NCBI RefSeq assembly: GCF_002209555.1
Contig: NZ_NJIF01000002.1
Span: 558,001-622,000 of the forward strand
From: Achromobacter insolitus
Lineage (GTDB): Bacteria; Pseudomonadota; Gammaproteobacteria; Burkholderiales; Burkholderiaceae_B
DNA length: 64,000 bases
Direction of reading: 5' to 3'
In this document: piece by piece, positions 24,560 through 33,756 of the stretch
Layout: each line of letters starts with the position of its first letter
Numbering within the stretch: position 1 is the first letter of the stretch
The notes under the pieces: model-generated
What the model was told of the DNA's origin: nothing
What the model saw: only the letters and a program-made list of their open reading frames with translations
Databases searched by the model: none
Translations under genes and position numbers: made by a program

Positions 24560-26287
24560 ATGTCGACGTTGCACCCCTTGGCCGCGCCCGGCCTCACCAA
24601 CCATGGCACGGTGGCTCACCTGATCGCGAAAGCGCTCATCCGTCACGGCGTCACCCATGTATTCGGCCAAAGCCTGCCCAGCATGCTGCACCTGGCTTGC
24701 GAAGAGCTCGGCCTGACCCAAGTGGCGTACCGCAGCGAAAACGCCGGCGGCTACATGGCGGACGGCTATGCCCGCATTACCGGCAAGCCCGCTATCGTCA
24801 CGGCCCAGAACGGCCCTGCTGCGACCCTGCTGGTGCCGCCTCTGGCCGAGGCCCTCAAGGTATCGATACCGGTGATTGCGCTGGTGCAGGATGTCAATCG
24901 CGATCAGACCGACAAGAACGCTTTCCAGGAGTTTGACCATCTAGGCTTGTTCTCGTCCTGCACCAAGTGGGTACGCCGTGTCACCGAGGCCTCGCGGGTC
25001 GAGGACTACGTGGACCAGGCATTCGCGATTGCCTGCTCTGGCCGGCCGGGGCCGGTCGCGCTGATGCTGCCCGCGGATCTGCTGACCGAGGCCGCGGCCG
25101 CGACGCAGCGGCAGGCGAACCTGGGGTATTTCCCCTTGGACCGCAATGTGGCGGCCGATGATGCGGTCCAGGCCGCAGCCGACCTGCTTGCCGGGGCTCA
25201 ACGGCCCGTGATCATCGCCGGGGGCGGTGTGCATGTGTCCGGCGCCAGCCAGGCCCTGGCTGCCTTGCAGGAATCAGCGCATCTGCCGGTGGGCACCACT
25301 GTGATGGGCAAGGGCAGCGTCGACGAGCGGCATCCGCTTTCGCTGGGCGTGGTCGGCTACTTCATGGGCCCCAACAGCGCCAGTCGCGACCTGCGCCCGT
25401 TGATCACCGATGCCGACGTGGTGTTGCTGGTGGGCTCGCGCACCAACCAGAACGCGACCGACTCCTGGAAGCTCTATCCGAAGAACGCCCGCTACATCCA
25501 TATCGATGTCGACGGCGCTGAAATCGGCCGCAATTACGAAGCGCTGCGCCTGGCGGGAGACGCGAGGGAAACGCTGCTGGCCTTGCAGCGCGCGCTTGCC
25601 AGCCGCGACCTGTCGGCCGCCCAATCGCGCCGGGCGGGGCTCGAGGCCGCCATCCAGGCCGGCCGCGCTTCCTCCTGGGAAGCATCGCGCGCCGTGCGCC
25701 TGTCCGACCAACAACCGATTCGCCCCGAACGCCTGCTGGAGGAGATCCGCCAGGACGTGGACCAGGACACGATCGTGGTGGCGGATGCGAGCTATTCGTC
25801 CATCTGGATCGCCAACTACCTGACGTCCCTGGCGCCGGGCATGCGTTTTCTGACGCCGCGGGGCTTGGCCGGTCTGGGTTGGGGCTTCCCCATGGCCATG
25901 GGCGCCAAAGTGGCCAGGCCGGACGCGCACGTGGTCTGCGTCGTGGGCGACGGCGGCTTCGGCCATGTCTGGTCGGAGCTGGAAACCGCAAGACGCATGG
26001 GCATCAAGGTCACGCTGGTCGTGATCAACAACGGCATTCTCGGCTTCCAGAAGCATGCCGAAAACGTCAAGTTCGGCACCCATACGTCCGCCGTGCATTT
26101 CCACCCTGTGGATCATGCTGCGGTAGCGCGGGCGGCCGGCTGCCTGGGCGTGCGCATCGAGGCGCCGGCTGATCTTGCCGGCGCGCTGCGCGAGGCCCGC
26201 CGTGCCGAGCTGACTACCCTGATCGAAGTCATGTGCGATGAAAACGCGTTCCCCCCGATTACCTTTTTCACGGCGGAACAGGCATGA
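24560..26287 (+). CDS. Thiamine-diphosphate-dependent enzyme, acetolactate synthase-like
   Basis: 575-residue enzyme of the POX/ALS family. The catalytic activating glutamate is E60 (YRSENAGGYMADGYAR). The central Rossmann-like domain (about 190-330) contains PVIIAGGGVHVSG. The C-terminal TPP motif begins GDGGFGHVWSELETA near residue 463 and ends VVINNGILGF. There is no regulatory small subunit gene and no biosynthetic context. It is followed with ATGA overlap by an SDR and then a Bug receptor, so a catabolic decarboxylase, lyase or cyclohexanedione-hydrolase-type activity is more likely than branched-chain synthesis. It is controlled by the divergent GntR. Confidence 0.9.
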   Translation: MSTLHPLAAPGLTNHGTVAHLIAKALIRHGVTHVFGQSLPSMLHLACEELGLTQVAYRSENAGGYMADGYARITGKPAIVTAQNGPAATLLVPPLAEALKVSIPVIALVQDVNRDQTDKNAFQEFDHLGLFSSCTKWVRRVTEASRVEDYVDQAFAIACSGRPGPVALMLPADLLTEAAAATQRQANLGYFPLDRNVAADDAVQAAADLLAGAQRPVIIAGGGVHVSGASQALAALQESAHLPVGTTVMGKGSVDERHPLSLGVVGYFMGPNSASRDLRPLITDADVVLLVGSRTNQNATDSWKLYPKNARYIHIDVDGAEIGRNYEALRLAGDARETLLALQRALASRDLSAAQSRRAGLEAAIQAGRASSWEASRAVRLSDQQPIRPERLLEEIRQDVDQDTIVVADASYSSIWIANYLTSLAPGMRFLTPRGLAGLGWGFPMAMGAKVARPDAHVVCVVGDGGFGHVWSELETARRMGIKVTLVVINNGILGFQKHAENVKFGTHTSAVHFHPVDHAAVARAAGCLGVRIEAPADLAGALREARRAELTTLIEVMCDENAFPPITFFTAEQA

Positions 26288-27039
26288 AAAAAGACCCTAG
26301 CAAAGTCGCGCTGGTAACCGGCGCGGGACGCGGCATCGGCCTGGAGGTTGCGCGTCTTCTATTGGACAAGGGCTACCGCGTCGTGGCGGTCAGCCGTGAG
26401 GGTGTCGACGCGCAAAAGCTGGGAGGTCCATCCGATCGGCTGCGCACGGAATGCGCCGATGTGACCGATTACCCCGCCATGCAGGCACTGGTGGAAAGTG
26501 CGCGCGAAACCTGGGGGCCGGTGTCGGTATTGATGAACAACGCGGGCATTTCGCCCAAACAGGCGGACGGCAACTCCTCGGGCATTCTGGACATCACACC
26601 GCAGGAATGGGAATCCGTGTTGCAGGTCAATCTGACGTCCATACTCCGGCTATGCCAAATGGTGTTGCCCGCCATGCGAGACCAGGGTTGGGGGCGCATC
26701 GTCAACGTGTCTTCGCTGGCTGGCCGGGCTAAATCCCTGGTAGCCGGCGGCAGCTACATGGCCTCCAAGGCGGGCGTGCTGGGCCTGACCCGCGCGATCG
26801 CGGCGGAGATGGGCCCGCACGGTATTACCGCCAACGCGATTACGCCGGGCCGGATCCTGACGGAGATGGCGCAGCAGGCCGCGCCGTCGGTGAACGAAAA
26901 CTACGCGGCGCAGATTCCCGTGCGCCGTTTGGGCACTCCCGAGGAAGTCGCGTCGGCCATGGTTTTCCTGGCCGGGGAAGAGGCCGGATTCATCAATGGC
27001 GCAATCCTCGATATCAACGGCGGCTTCTACATGCCTTGA
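26284..27039 (+). CDS. SDR-family oxidoreductase (FabG-like)
   Basis: 251-residue short-chain dehydrogenase with TGAGRGIG at residues 12-19, NNAG at 85-88 and catalytic S143, Y158 and K162. The basic residue in AVSREG after the second strand suggests NADP(H), unlike the acidic SDRs elsewhere in the window. The start overlaps the TPP-enzyme stop as ATGA, so the two are translationally coupled and probably act on consecutive intermediates. The last residues are NGGFYMP. Confidence 0.93.
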   Translation: MKKDPSKVALVTGAGRGIGLEVARLLLDKGYRVVAVSREGVDAQKLGGPSDRLRTECADVTDYPAMQALVESARETWGPVSVLMNNAGISPKQADGNSSGILDITPQEWESVLQVNLTSILRLCQMVLPAMRDQGWGRIVNVSSLAGRAKSLVAGGSYMASKAGVLGLTRAIAAEMGPHGITANAITPGRILTEMAQQAAPSVNENYAAQIPVRRLGTPEEVASAMVFLAGEEAGFINGAILDINGGFYMP

Positions 27040-27077
27040 GCAGACAGCCCCTATACAAAAACCAACAGGAGACAAGC

Positions 27078-28037
27078 ATGAAAGGAGTATCGATGCTGGC
27101 GGCGTTCGCCGCCGCCACTGCGCTGTGCGCCGCAGCCGCGCCAGCCTGGGCATGGCCCGACAAGGAGGTCACGCTGACAGTCAATTACGGGGCAGGCGGC
27201 AATACCGACGTTGCGAGCCGTGAGCTGGCGCGCGCGATGGAAGCGGATCTGGGACGCGCGGTGGTGGTCTTCAACCGCCCTGGCGCCTTGGGCACCATCG
27301 GCCCGGCCTATGTGGCCAAGCAGCCCGCGGACGGCTACAACGTGGGCGTGGTGACGCTGTCGTCCATTGCCATCATGCCGCATCTGATGACCATCCCCTA
27401 TGCCGCCCGCGACTTCGAATTCGTTGTGGCCTACGGCCGCTACCGCTATGGCGTGGTGGTGCGAGCGGATTCTCCCTACAAGAGCGTTGCCGACTTGGTC
27501 GCGGCTGCCAAGCAAGGTCCTGGCATTTTCTTTGGCGCGCCTTCCGCGCCCAACAACCTCGCCATGTTCGACCTTGGACGCGTTACCGGTGCAAAGTTCG
27601 AGCAGGTGTCGTACAAGTCCGGCAGCGAGACCGTATCGGCCCTGCTGGGCAAACAGGTCGATGCCATTGTGCAGAATCCTTCGGACGTGACGAGCTACAT
27701 CCAATCCGGCCGGTTGCGCCTGCTGGCATCCGCGAGTCCCATTCGCTGGCCCGAGTTTCCGGACGTGCCCACGCTGAAAGAAGCTGGCTACGACGTGGAA
27801 ATCGATTCCTGGCTGGGGCTGGCGGTGCCCAAAGGCACACCGGAACCGGTGCGCACGCGCCTGGAACAGTCGGCAAAAGCGGCGGTGGCTTCGGATCGTC
27901 TGCAGCAGACCTACAAGCAATTGGGCGTGGACCCGGTGTGGCTGTCGGGGCAGGACTACGCCAAGATGGTCGATACGACCTACGAGCAAATGGGCAGAGC
28001 CATCAAGGCAGCCAATCTGCCGCGCATGACCAACTGA
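27078..28037 (+). CDS. Bug-family tripartite tricarboxylate transporter receptor
   Basis: 319-residue periplasmic receptor with a signal peptide (MKGVSMLAAFAAATALCAAA, cleavage near AWA). The family elements WPDKEVTLTVNYGAGGNTD, PGALGTIGPAYVAKQPADGY and the Venus-flytrap second lobe are intact. The start at 27078 has AGGAG at good spacing. As the last gene of the GntR-controlled operon it is the likely scavenger of the pathway substrate. No permease genes are nearby. Confidence 0.94.
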   Translation: MKGVSMLAAFAAATALCAAAAPAWAWPDKEVTLTVNYGAGGNTDVASRELARAMEADLGRAVVVFNRPGALGTIGPAYVAKQPADGYNVGVVTLSSIAIMPHLMTIPYAARDFEFVVAYGRYRYGVVVRADSPYKSVADLVAAAKQGPGIFFGAPSAPNNLAMFDLGRVTGAKFEQVSYKSGSETVSALLGKQVDAIVQNPSDVTSYIQSGRLRLLASASPIRWPEFPDVPTLKEAGYDVEIDSWLGLAVPKGTPEPVRTRLEQSAKAAVASDRLQQTYKQLGVDPVWLSGQDYAKMVDTTYEQMGRAIKAANLPRMTN

Positions 28038-28052
28038 ACGACGCGCCGCCGC

Positions 28053-29123
28053 TCAGTCCCTGAACAAGCTGTCCTGCACGCCCGCTTCGACCAGCCCCTG
28101 CAACAGCTTCTTCACGGGCGCCGGCAGCGCCACTGAGCCCAGTTCTTGCGCCGGCACCCAGCGTTCCGGCCTTGCCGATTCGCGCAGGCCGGCGGCTCGC
28201 ACGGCCACGAGCCAGGGGCGGATGTGCAGGCGGTAGTGCGTGAAGGTATGGGCGAAAGCGGCCAGTTCGAAGCGCTGTTCAGGTTCCAGGCCCAGTGCGC
28301 GCGAAGCGCTTTCCGGGTCTTGCGACACGTCGAACTCCGGCAGGCTCCAGAGCCCGCCCCAGATGCCGGGCTCGGGCCGTTGCTGCAGCAGGAACGCGCC
28401 CTCGTGCCGAAGCACCAGCATACAGGTCTCGCGTTCCGGGATCGCCTTGCGCGCCTTGGGCGTGGGCAGTTCGGCCTGGCGGCCTTCGCGCTTGGCCACG
28501 CAACTGGTCGCCACGGGGCAGGATTCGCAAGCGGGCTTGCCGCGGGTGCATAGCGTGGCGCCCAGGTCCATCAACCCTTGCGTATAGGCTGCCATGTCCA
28601 GCCCGGGCGCGGCCTCGACCTGCGCGTCGGCCAGCGCCCACAGCTTCTGTTCGACCTCACGCTTGGCCGGATCGCCGGCGATGCCGAAGTGCCGCGTGAA
28701 CACGCGTTTGACGTTGCCGTCCAGGATGGGAGAGCGCTCGCCATAGGCAAACGCGGCGATGGCCGCGGCGGTGGAGCGGCCGATGCCGGGCAGCGTGGCG
28801 ATCGCTTCGGCCGTGGGCGGAAAACGGCCGCCCCAGTCGCGCGCGATTTCCTGCGCGCAACGGTGCAGGTTGCGCGCCCGGGCGTAATAGCCCAGCCCGG
28901 CCCAATAGGGCATGACGTCTTCCTGGGCGGCTGCCGCCAGCGCGGCTACGTCCGGGAACCGCTGCAGGAAGCGCTCGTAATAAGGGATGACCGTCGCCAC
29001 CTGCGTCTGCTGCAGCATGATCTCCGAGAGCCAGATGCGGTAAGGATCCCGGGTGTTTTGCCAGGGGAGGTCGTGGCGGCCGTGTTGGCGCTGCCAGTCG
29101 ACGATACGAGGGGCGAAGTTCAT
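28053..29123 (-). CDS. mutY: A/G-specific adenine DNA glycosylase
   Basis: 356-residue base-excision repair enzyme removing adenine opposite 8-oxoguanine. The helix-hairpin-helix is LPGIGRSTAAAIAAFAYGER. The catalytic residues are E34 (SEIMLQQTQ) and D135 (ILDGNVKR). The 4Fe-4S cluster ligands are C192, C199, C202 and C208 (C-x6-C-x2-C-x5-C). The C-terminal NUDIX-like domain (about 225-350) recognises 8-oxoG. The start at 29123 fits the family. It is a housekeeping gene, convergent with the preceding Bug gene and divergent from the ferredoxin oxidoreductase. Confidence 0.97.
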   Translation of the reverse strand: MNFAPRIVDWQRQHGRHDLPWQNTRDPYRIWLSEIMLQQTQVATVIPYYERFLQRFPDVAALAAAAQEDVMPYWAGLGYYARARNLHRCAQEIARDWGGRFPPTAEAIATLPGIGRSTAAAIAAFAYGERSPILDGNVKRVFTRHFGIAGDPAKREVEQKLWALADAQVEAAPGLDMAAYTQGLMDLGATLCTRGKPACESCPVATSCVAKREGRQAELPTPKARKAIPERETCMLVLRHEGAFLLQQRPEPGIWGGLWSLPEFDVSQDPESASRALGLEPEQRFELAAFAHTFTHYRLHIRPWLVAVRAAGLRESARPERWVPAQELGSVALPAPVKKLLQGLVEAGVQDSLFRD

Positions 29124-29291
29124 GGCGGCAATTATCGCATCGCCCTATTGCCCGGGGTGGGGCGACCGGTTACAACCGATGGAAACAGAAGCGCGCCAGC
29201 GCCCGCAATTCACGTCCCTTGCTCGCCCGCGTGCGCTTCAAGAGGGTGTCGCGCGAAGCCGGCCGGGGTTCCTGGATCCCTTGGAGTAGAC

Positions 29292-32200
29292 ATGAACGCT
29301 CCTGTTACGCCTGCCTTGCGTGCCGCGCTTGAATCCGTGCAACTGGACGACAAGTACACCCTGGAGTCCGGGCGCGCCTGGATGAGCGGCATCCACGCCC
29401 TGGTCCGCCTGCCCATGATGCAGCGCGTGCGCGATGCGCGCGCCGGCCTGAACACCGCGGGCTTTGTGTCCGGCTACCGAGGTTCTCCGCTGGGTGGCGT
29501 CGACCAGAACATGTGGAAGGCGGCCAAATACCTGAAGGCCCACCACATCGAATTCCAGCCCGGCATCAACGAAGACCTGGCCGCCACCGCAGTGTGGGGA
29601 TCGCAGCAGGTCAATCTGTTTCCCGGTGCCAAGTATGACGGCGTTTTCGGGATGTGGTACGGCAAGGGACCCGGCGTGGACCGCTGCGGAGACGTCTTCA
29701 AGCACGCCAACGCGGCGGGCACGTCGCGCCACGGCGGTGTGCTGGTGGTGGCGGGGGACGACCACCCCGCCAAGTCCTCGACGCTGCCTCACCAGAGCGA
29801 CCACATCCTCAAGGCCTGCATGATCCCCGCCTTGTTTCCTTCCAGCGTCCAGGAAGTGTTGGACTATGGCTTGCATGGCTGGGCGATGAGCCGCTATGCG
29901 GGCGTATGGGTGGGTATGAAGTGCATTACCGACATCGTCGAGGTATCGGCTTCCGTGGACGTGGATCCTCACCGCGTGGAGATCGTGCTGCCGCAGGACT
30001 TCCTGTTGCCGGCCGACGGCCTGAACATCCGGTTGCCCGATACGCCGCTACAGCAGGAAGCCCGCCTGCTGGACTACAAGCTCTATGCCGCGCTGGCCTA
30101 TGCCCGCGCCAATAAGCTCAACCGCGAGCTCTGGCAGGTGCCGCAGCGCGATGCGCGCTTCGGCATCATGACGTCGGGCAAGGCTTACCTGGACACGCGC
30201 CAGGCGCTGTCGGACCTGGGCCTGTCCGAAGCGGTGTGCCAGCGCATCGGCCTGCGTCTGTTCAAAGTAGGCATGGTCTGGCCGCTGGAGTCCACCGGCA
30301 TGCAGCGTTTTGCGGAAGGCCTGGACGAGATCCTGGTGGTCGAGGAAAAGCGCCAGGTGCTGGAATACCAGCTGAAGGAGGAGTTGTTCAGCTGGATCGG
30401 CAGCGGCAAGAAGATTCCGCGCGTGGTGGGCAAATTCGACGACAAGGACGGCGGGGAATGGTCGGTGCCGCAAGGCAATTGGCTGCTGCCGGCGCATTAC
30501 GAGTTCTCGCCCGCGATGGTGGCGCGCGCGATTGCCGCGCGTTTGCTGCGCTTCGAATTGCCTGAAAATGTGCGCGCCGGTATCGAGGCTCGTCTGGCCT
30601 TCATCAGCGGCCGTGAACAGGCGCTGGCGCGCCCGCGTGTCGTCGAAGAACGCAAACCCTGGTTCTGTTCGGGGTGTCCGCACAATACCTCGACCCGCCT
30701 GCCGGAAGGCTCGCGCGGGATGGCGGGCATAGGCTGTCATTACATGGTCCGGTGGATGGACCGAAGCACCGACGTCTACACGCAGATGGGCGGCGAGGGC
30801 GTGCCGTGGGTTGGGCAGGCGCCGTTCACCGAGGAAAAGCACGTCTTCGCCAACTTGGGGGACGGCACGTATTTTCATTCGGGCCTCTTGGCGATACGCG
30901 CGGCGGTGGCGGCCAAGGTACCCATCACGTACAAGATCCTGTTCAACGATGCGGTGGCGATGACGGGCGGGCAGCCGGTAGACGGCCCCTTGAGCGTGCC
31001 GATGATCAGCCGCCAGATGGCGGCCGAAGGCATCGACAAGATCATCGTCGTCACCGACGACACAGAGAAGTATCAGCGCATCGAAGGCATGGCGCCCGGC
31101 GTTCCGGTCAGGCACCGCGACGAGCTGGACGCGGTGATGCGCGAACTGCGCGAGCATCCCGCGGTGTCGGTGCTGATCTATGACCAGACCTGCGCCACCG
31201 AGAAGCGCCGCCGCCGCAAGCGCAACGCGTACCCCGACCCGGCTCGCCGCGTGCTCATCAATGAGCGCGTGTGCGAAGGCTGCGGAGACTGCTCGCAGAA
31301 ATCCCATTGCCTGTCGGTGGAACCCTTGGATACAGAGTTCGGCCGCAAGCGCACGATCAACCAATCCAGCTGCAACAAGGATTTTTCCTGTCTGAAGGGC
31401 TTTTGCCCCAGCTTTGTCACGGTGGAAGGCGGCAAGCTCAAGAAGCCGGGCGCGCTGGCTCAAGACGGCGCCATCGACGACGACGTGCCGCATCCGGCCG
31501 CGCGAGAACTGCATCAGCCATACGGCGTCTTCATTGCGGGCGTGGGCGGAACGGGCGTGGTGACCATAGGACAGCTCTTGGGCATGGCCGCGCACCTGGA
31601 AGGCAAGGGTTGTTCAGTGCTGGATATGGCGGGGCTGGCGCAGAAGGGCGGCGCGGTGTATTCGCACGTGGTGCTTGCGCAAACGCCCGACCATCTGCTG
31701 AACACCCGCGTCGCCATGGGCGAGGCCGATCTGCTGCTGGCTGGCGACCTGGTCGTAGCCACCAGCGCGGAATCCATGGCACGGGTGAATCCTGAGCGCA
31801 CGCGTGTGCTGCTCAACAGCGACACGGCGCCCACCGCCGCTTTCGTCAGCAACCCTGACTGGACGCTGCCGGGCGCCAACCTGACCACGGACCTGGCGGC
31901 TGCCTGCGGCAAGGAGCACCTGGCCACTGTCGACGCGGCCGCGCTGGCCGTGGGCCTGTTGGGCGACGCGATCTATTCCAATCCGCTGATGATGGGCTAT
32001 GCCTATCAGAAGGGCTGGATTCCGCTGTCGCAGGATGCGCTGTTGCGCGCCATCGAGCTGAACGGCCAACAGGTGCCAAACAACCTCGCGGCCTTCGCCT
32101 GGGGCCGCCGCGCCGCGCACGACCTCACAGACGTGAAGCGCCTGATCGCCAATGGCGGCGCGCCCTCTCAGCCGGAGGGCATCATCGAGCTCAAGCGTCC

Positions 32201-32903
32201 ACGCGCACCCAGCCCCGTGCTGGAACTGAAGAAACCGGCCGGCGAGCTGGAACGGTTGGTGATGGTGCGCAAGGCTTTCCTGACCGACTATCAGAACGAG
32301 GCCTACGCCCGGCAATACACCGAACTGGTGGACAAGGTGGCACGGGCCGAGCGCGAGGCCACAGGCACCAACCGGCTGGCGCTGGCGGTCGCACGCTACT
32401 ACTTCAAACTGATGGCCTACAAGGACGAGTACGAGGTGGCGCGGCTGTACACGGACGGCGAGTTCCTCAAGCGCGTGCAGGCGCAGTTCGAAGGCGATTG
32501 GAAGCTGCGCTTCCACCTGGCGCCGCCGCTGTTTGCGCGCCGCGACAACGACGGCCATCTGATCAAGCGCAGCTACGGTCCCGGAATGCTGCGAGTCTTT
32601 GGGCTGCTGGCGCGGATGCGCAGGCTGCGCGGCTCAAGATTGGACCCTTTCGGCTACACGGCCGAGCGCCGCGCGGAACGCGAACTGATCCGCGAATATC
32701 GCGAGACGGTGACGGCGATCCTGTCGAAATTGAATCGCGGCAACCTGGAGCGCGCGGTGGCATTGGCTAGCTTGCCCGAGGACATACGGGGGTATGGGCA
32801 TGTGAAGGAGGCGGCGATGGCGAAAGTGGCGTTGCGGAGGGAGGAGTTGCTGAAGGGGTTTAGTGCGACGGTGGTTTCTATCGGGGGGGCTAGGGTGGCT
32901 TGA
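29292..32903 (+). CDS. Indolepyruvate ferredoxin oxidoreductase family protein (fused)
   Basis: 1203-residue single-chain 2-oxoacid:ferredoxin oxidoreductase of the kind found in aerobic proteobacteria for aromatic 2-oxoacid oxidation to acyl-CoA. In order: an N-terminal pyrimidine-binding domain (GFVSGYRGSPLGGVDQNMW near residue 58), CSGCPHNTS (about 460), the TPP motif GDGTYFHSGL (about 523) with NDAVAMTGGQPV, a ferredoxin-like segment CEGCGDCSQKSHC (about 660), and the gamma domain GVGGTGVVTIGQ (about 749) with DMAGLAQKGGAV. The start at 29292 (MNAPVTPALRAALESVQL) follows GGAG. The last 40 codons are strikingly poor in C, continuous with the C-depleted flank of the structured repeat at 32941. 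Confidence 0.93.
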   Translation: MNAPVTPALRAALESVQLDDKYTLESGRAWMSGIHALVRLPMMQRVRDARAGLNTAGFVSGYRGSPLGGVDQNMWKAAKYLKAHHIEFQPGINEDLAATAVWGSQQVNLFPGAKYDGVFGMWYGKGPGVDRCGDVFKHANAAGTSRHGGVLVVAGDDHPAKSSTLPHQSDHILKACMIPALFPSSVQEVLDYGLHGWAMSRYAGVWVGMKCITDIVEVSASVDVDPHRVEIVLPQDFLLPADGLNIRLPDTPLQQEARLLDYKLYAALAYARANKLNRELWQVPQRDARFGIMTSGKAYLDTRQALSDLGLSEAVCQRIGLRLFKVGMVWPLESTGMQRFAEGLDEILVVEEKRQVLEYQLKEELFSWIGSGKKIPRVVGKFDDKDGGEWSVPQGNWLLPAHYEFSPAMVARAIAARLLRFELPENVRAGIEARLAFISGREQALARPRVVEERKPWFCSGCPHNTSTRLPEGSRGMAGIGCHYMVRWMDRSTDVYTQMGGEGVPWVGQAPFTEEKHVFANLGDGTYFHSGLLAIRAAVAAKVPITYKILFNDAVAMTGGQPVDGPLSVPMISRQMAAEGIDKIIVVTDDTEKYQRIEGMAPGVPVRHRDELDAVMRELREHPAVSVLIYDQTCATEKRRRRKRNAYPDPARRVLINERVCEGCGDCSQKSHCLSVEPLDTEFGRKRTINQSSCNKDFSCLKGFCPSFVTVEGGKLKKPGALAQDGAIDDDVPHPAARELHQPYGVFIAGVGGTGVVTIGQLLGMAAHLEGKGCSVLDMAGLAQKGGAVYSHVVLAQTPDHLLNTRVAMGEADLLLAGDLVVATSAESMARVNPERTRVLLNSDTAPTAAFVSNPDWTLPGANLTTDLAAACGKEHLATVDAAALAVGLLGDAIYSNPLMMGYAYQKGWIPLSQDALLRAIELNGQQVPNNLAAFAWGRRAAHDLTDVKRLIANGGAPSQPEGIIELKRPRAPSPVLELKKPAGELERLVMVRKAFLTDYQNEAYARQYTELVDKVARAEREATGTNRLALAVARYYFKLMAYKDEYEVARLYTDGEFLKRVQAQFEGDWKLRFHLAPPLFARRDNDGHLIKRSYGPGMLRVFGLLARMRRLRGSRLDPFGYTAERRAERELIREYRETVTAILSKLNRGNLERAVALASLPEDIRGYGHVKEAAMAKVALRREELLKGFSATVVSIGGARVA

Positions 32904-32940
32904 GGTGTTGGCTATTTGCTTTTGGCTCTGTTGCGGGGAG

Positions 32941-33257
32941 GGTTCTTAACGCGCCCGCCGCTTCGGGGGCGTGCGGGGCGCGGGGCAACGATTGCGGTCC
33001 GGAGCCTACGCTCCGGACTCCCCCTGCGTCATCCTCGTCCGCCTTCGGCTCCCTACGGATTCCCTCGGGCTTATCGACGCCCCGCGCCCCGCACGCCCCC
33101 GAAGCGACAGGCTCGGCCGGAGTATCTTCCCGGCCGTTGGGGCGAGTCGTTTGCTTGGCGTTTTTGCACGCACCTGGGTGTGGTGGCGTGTCTTGCGGGG
33201 CCCGCCCCAGGTCGGCCGCGCGGGCGGCCTTTTGGGGCTTACGCGATGTCTTGCGTC
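32941..33257 (+). repeat. Structured interspersed element, copy A
   Basis: A 317-bp element beginning GGTTCTT and ending TTGCGTC. A perfect 28-bp clamp stem (32959-32986 with 33079-33106) encloses a 92-base core that contains the hairpin GTCCGGAGC-CTAC-GCTCCGGAC (32997-33018). A second domain (33204-33238) has outer GCCCC / GGGGC around GGCCGC / GCGGCC followed by TTTT. Copy B (33357-33679, inverted) has nearly the same core but different, still complementary, clamp arms. It lies 38 bp after the ferredoxin oxidoreductase gene in the same orientation, so it would be in its 3' untranslated region. Confidence 0.9.
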
Positions 33258-33356
33258 CAAGGATGACGCTGCGTGCTGGTGTGAGTCCGCTTCCTATTAT
33301 TCATACTGCGCCCCTGCTGGCAGCCGCAGCGAATCAAGCCATCGACGCCCTCGTAT

Positions 33357-33679
33357 GACGCAAGACACTGCGTATGCTCCCAGAGGCCGCCCGCGCGGCC
33401 GGCCGGGAGCGGGCCCCGCAAGATCTTTCGCCAAACCCCGCCGGTGGCGAGTACCCCGCGCAAGCCTTTCGTCCCAGCACCCGTGAAGATGGATGCAACG
33501 GAGCCCGGTGTAGCGGTGGCCTGCGGGACGCGGGGCGTCGATAAGCCCGAGGGAATCTGAAGGCAGCCGCCGCAGGCGGCAACGAAGATGACGAAGGGGG
33601 AGTCCGGAGCGTAGGCTCCGGACCGCAATCGTTGTCCCGCGTCCCGCAGGCCACCGCTACATCGGGCGTCTAAAGAACC
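33357..33679 (-). repeat. Structured interspersed element, copy B (inverted)
   Basis: Copy B of the element at 32941-33257, on the opposite strand. Its clamp is 33503-33534 with 33636-33667 (about 32 bp, one wobble). The core between is almost identical to copy A. The 3' domain (33376-33410) has outer GCTCCC / GGGAGC instead of GCCCC / GGGGC around the same GGCCGC hairpin. About 100 bp without a gene separates the two copies. Its 5' side in element sense faces the LysR start at 33757. Confidence 0.9.
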
Positions 33680-33756
33680 ACAATCGCGACTGAACAAATC
33701 CCCTCTATCCAAGCACTACCTCTATACAATCGACCGACACACCAAGGAGCCCCCCT

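Noticed and set aside
28578-29291. N-terminal extension of the ferredoxin oxidoreductase
   Set aside because: It is antisense to mutY and shows no similarity; the ATG at 29292 has a good ribosome site.
32971-33712. Similar peptides (RLRSGAYAPDSP, ARAGGL-type) encoded in the structured elements A, B and C
   Set aside because: The shared peptides follow from shared DNA. Changes between copies preserve base pairing in the stems, and there is no ribosome site or consistent start, so an RNA explanation fits better than a protein.
32904-33756. Remnant insertion sequence
   Set aside because: The two inverted copies have no transposase remnant and no visible target-site duplication, and they fold as a structured element.
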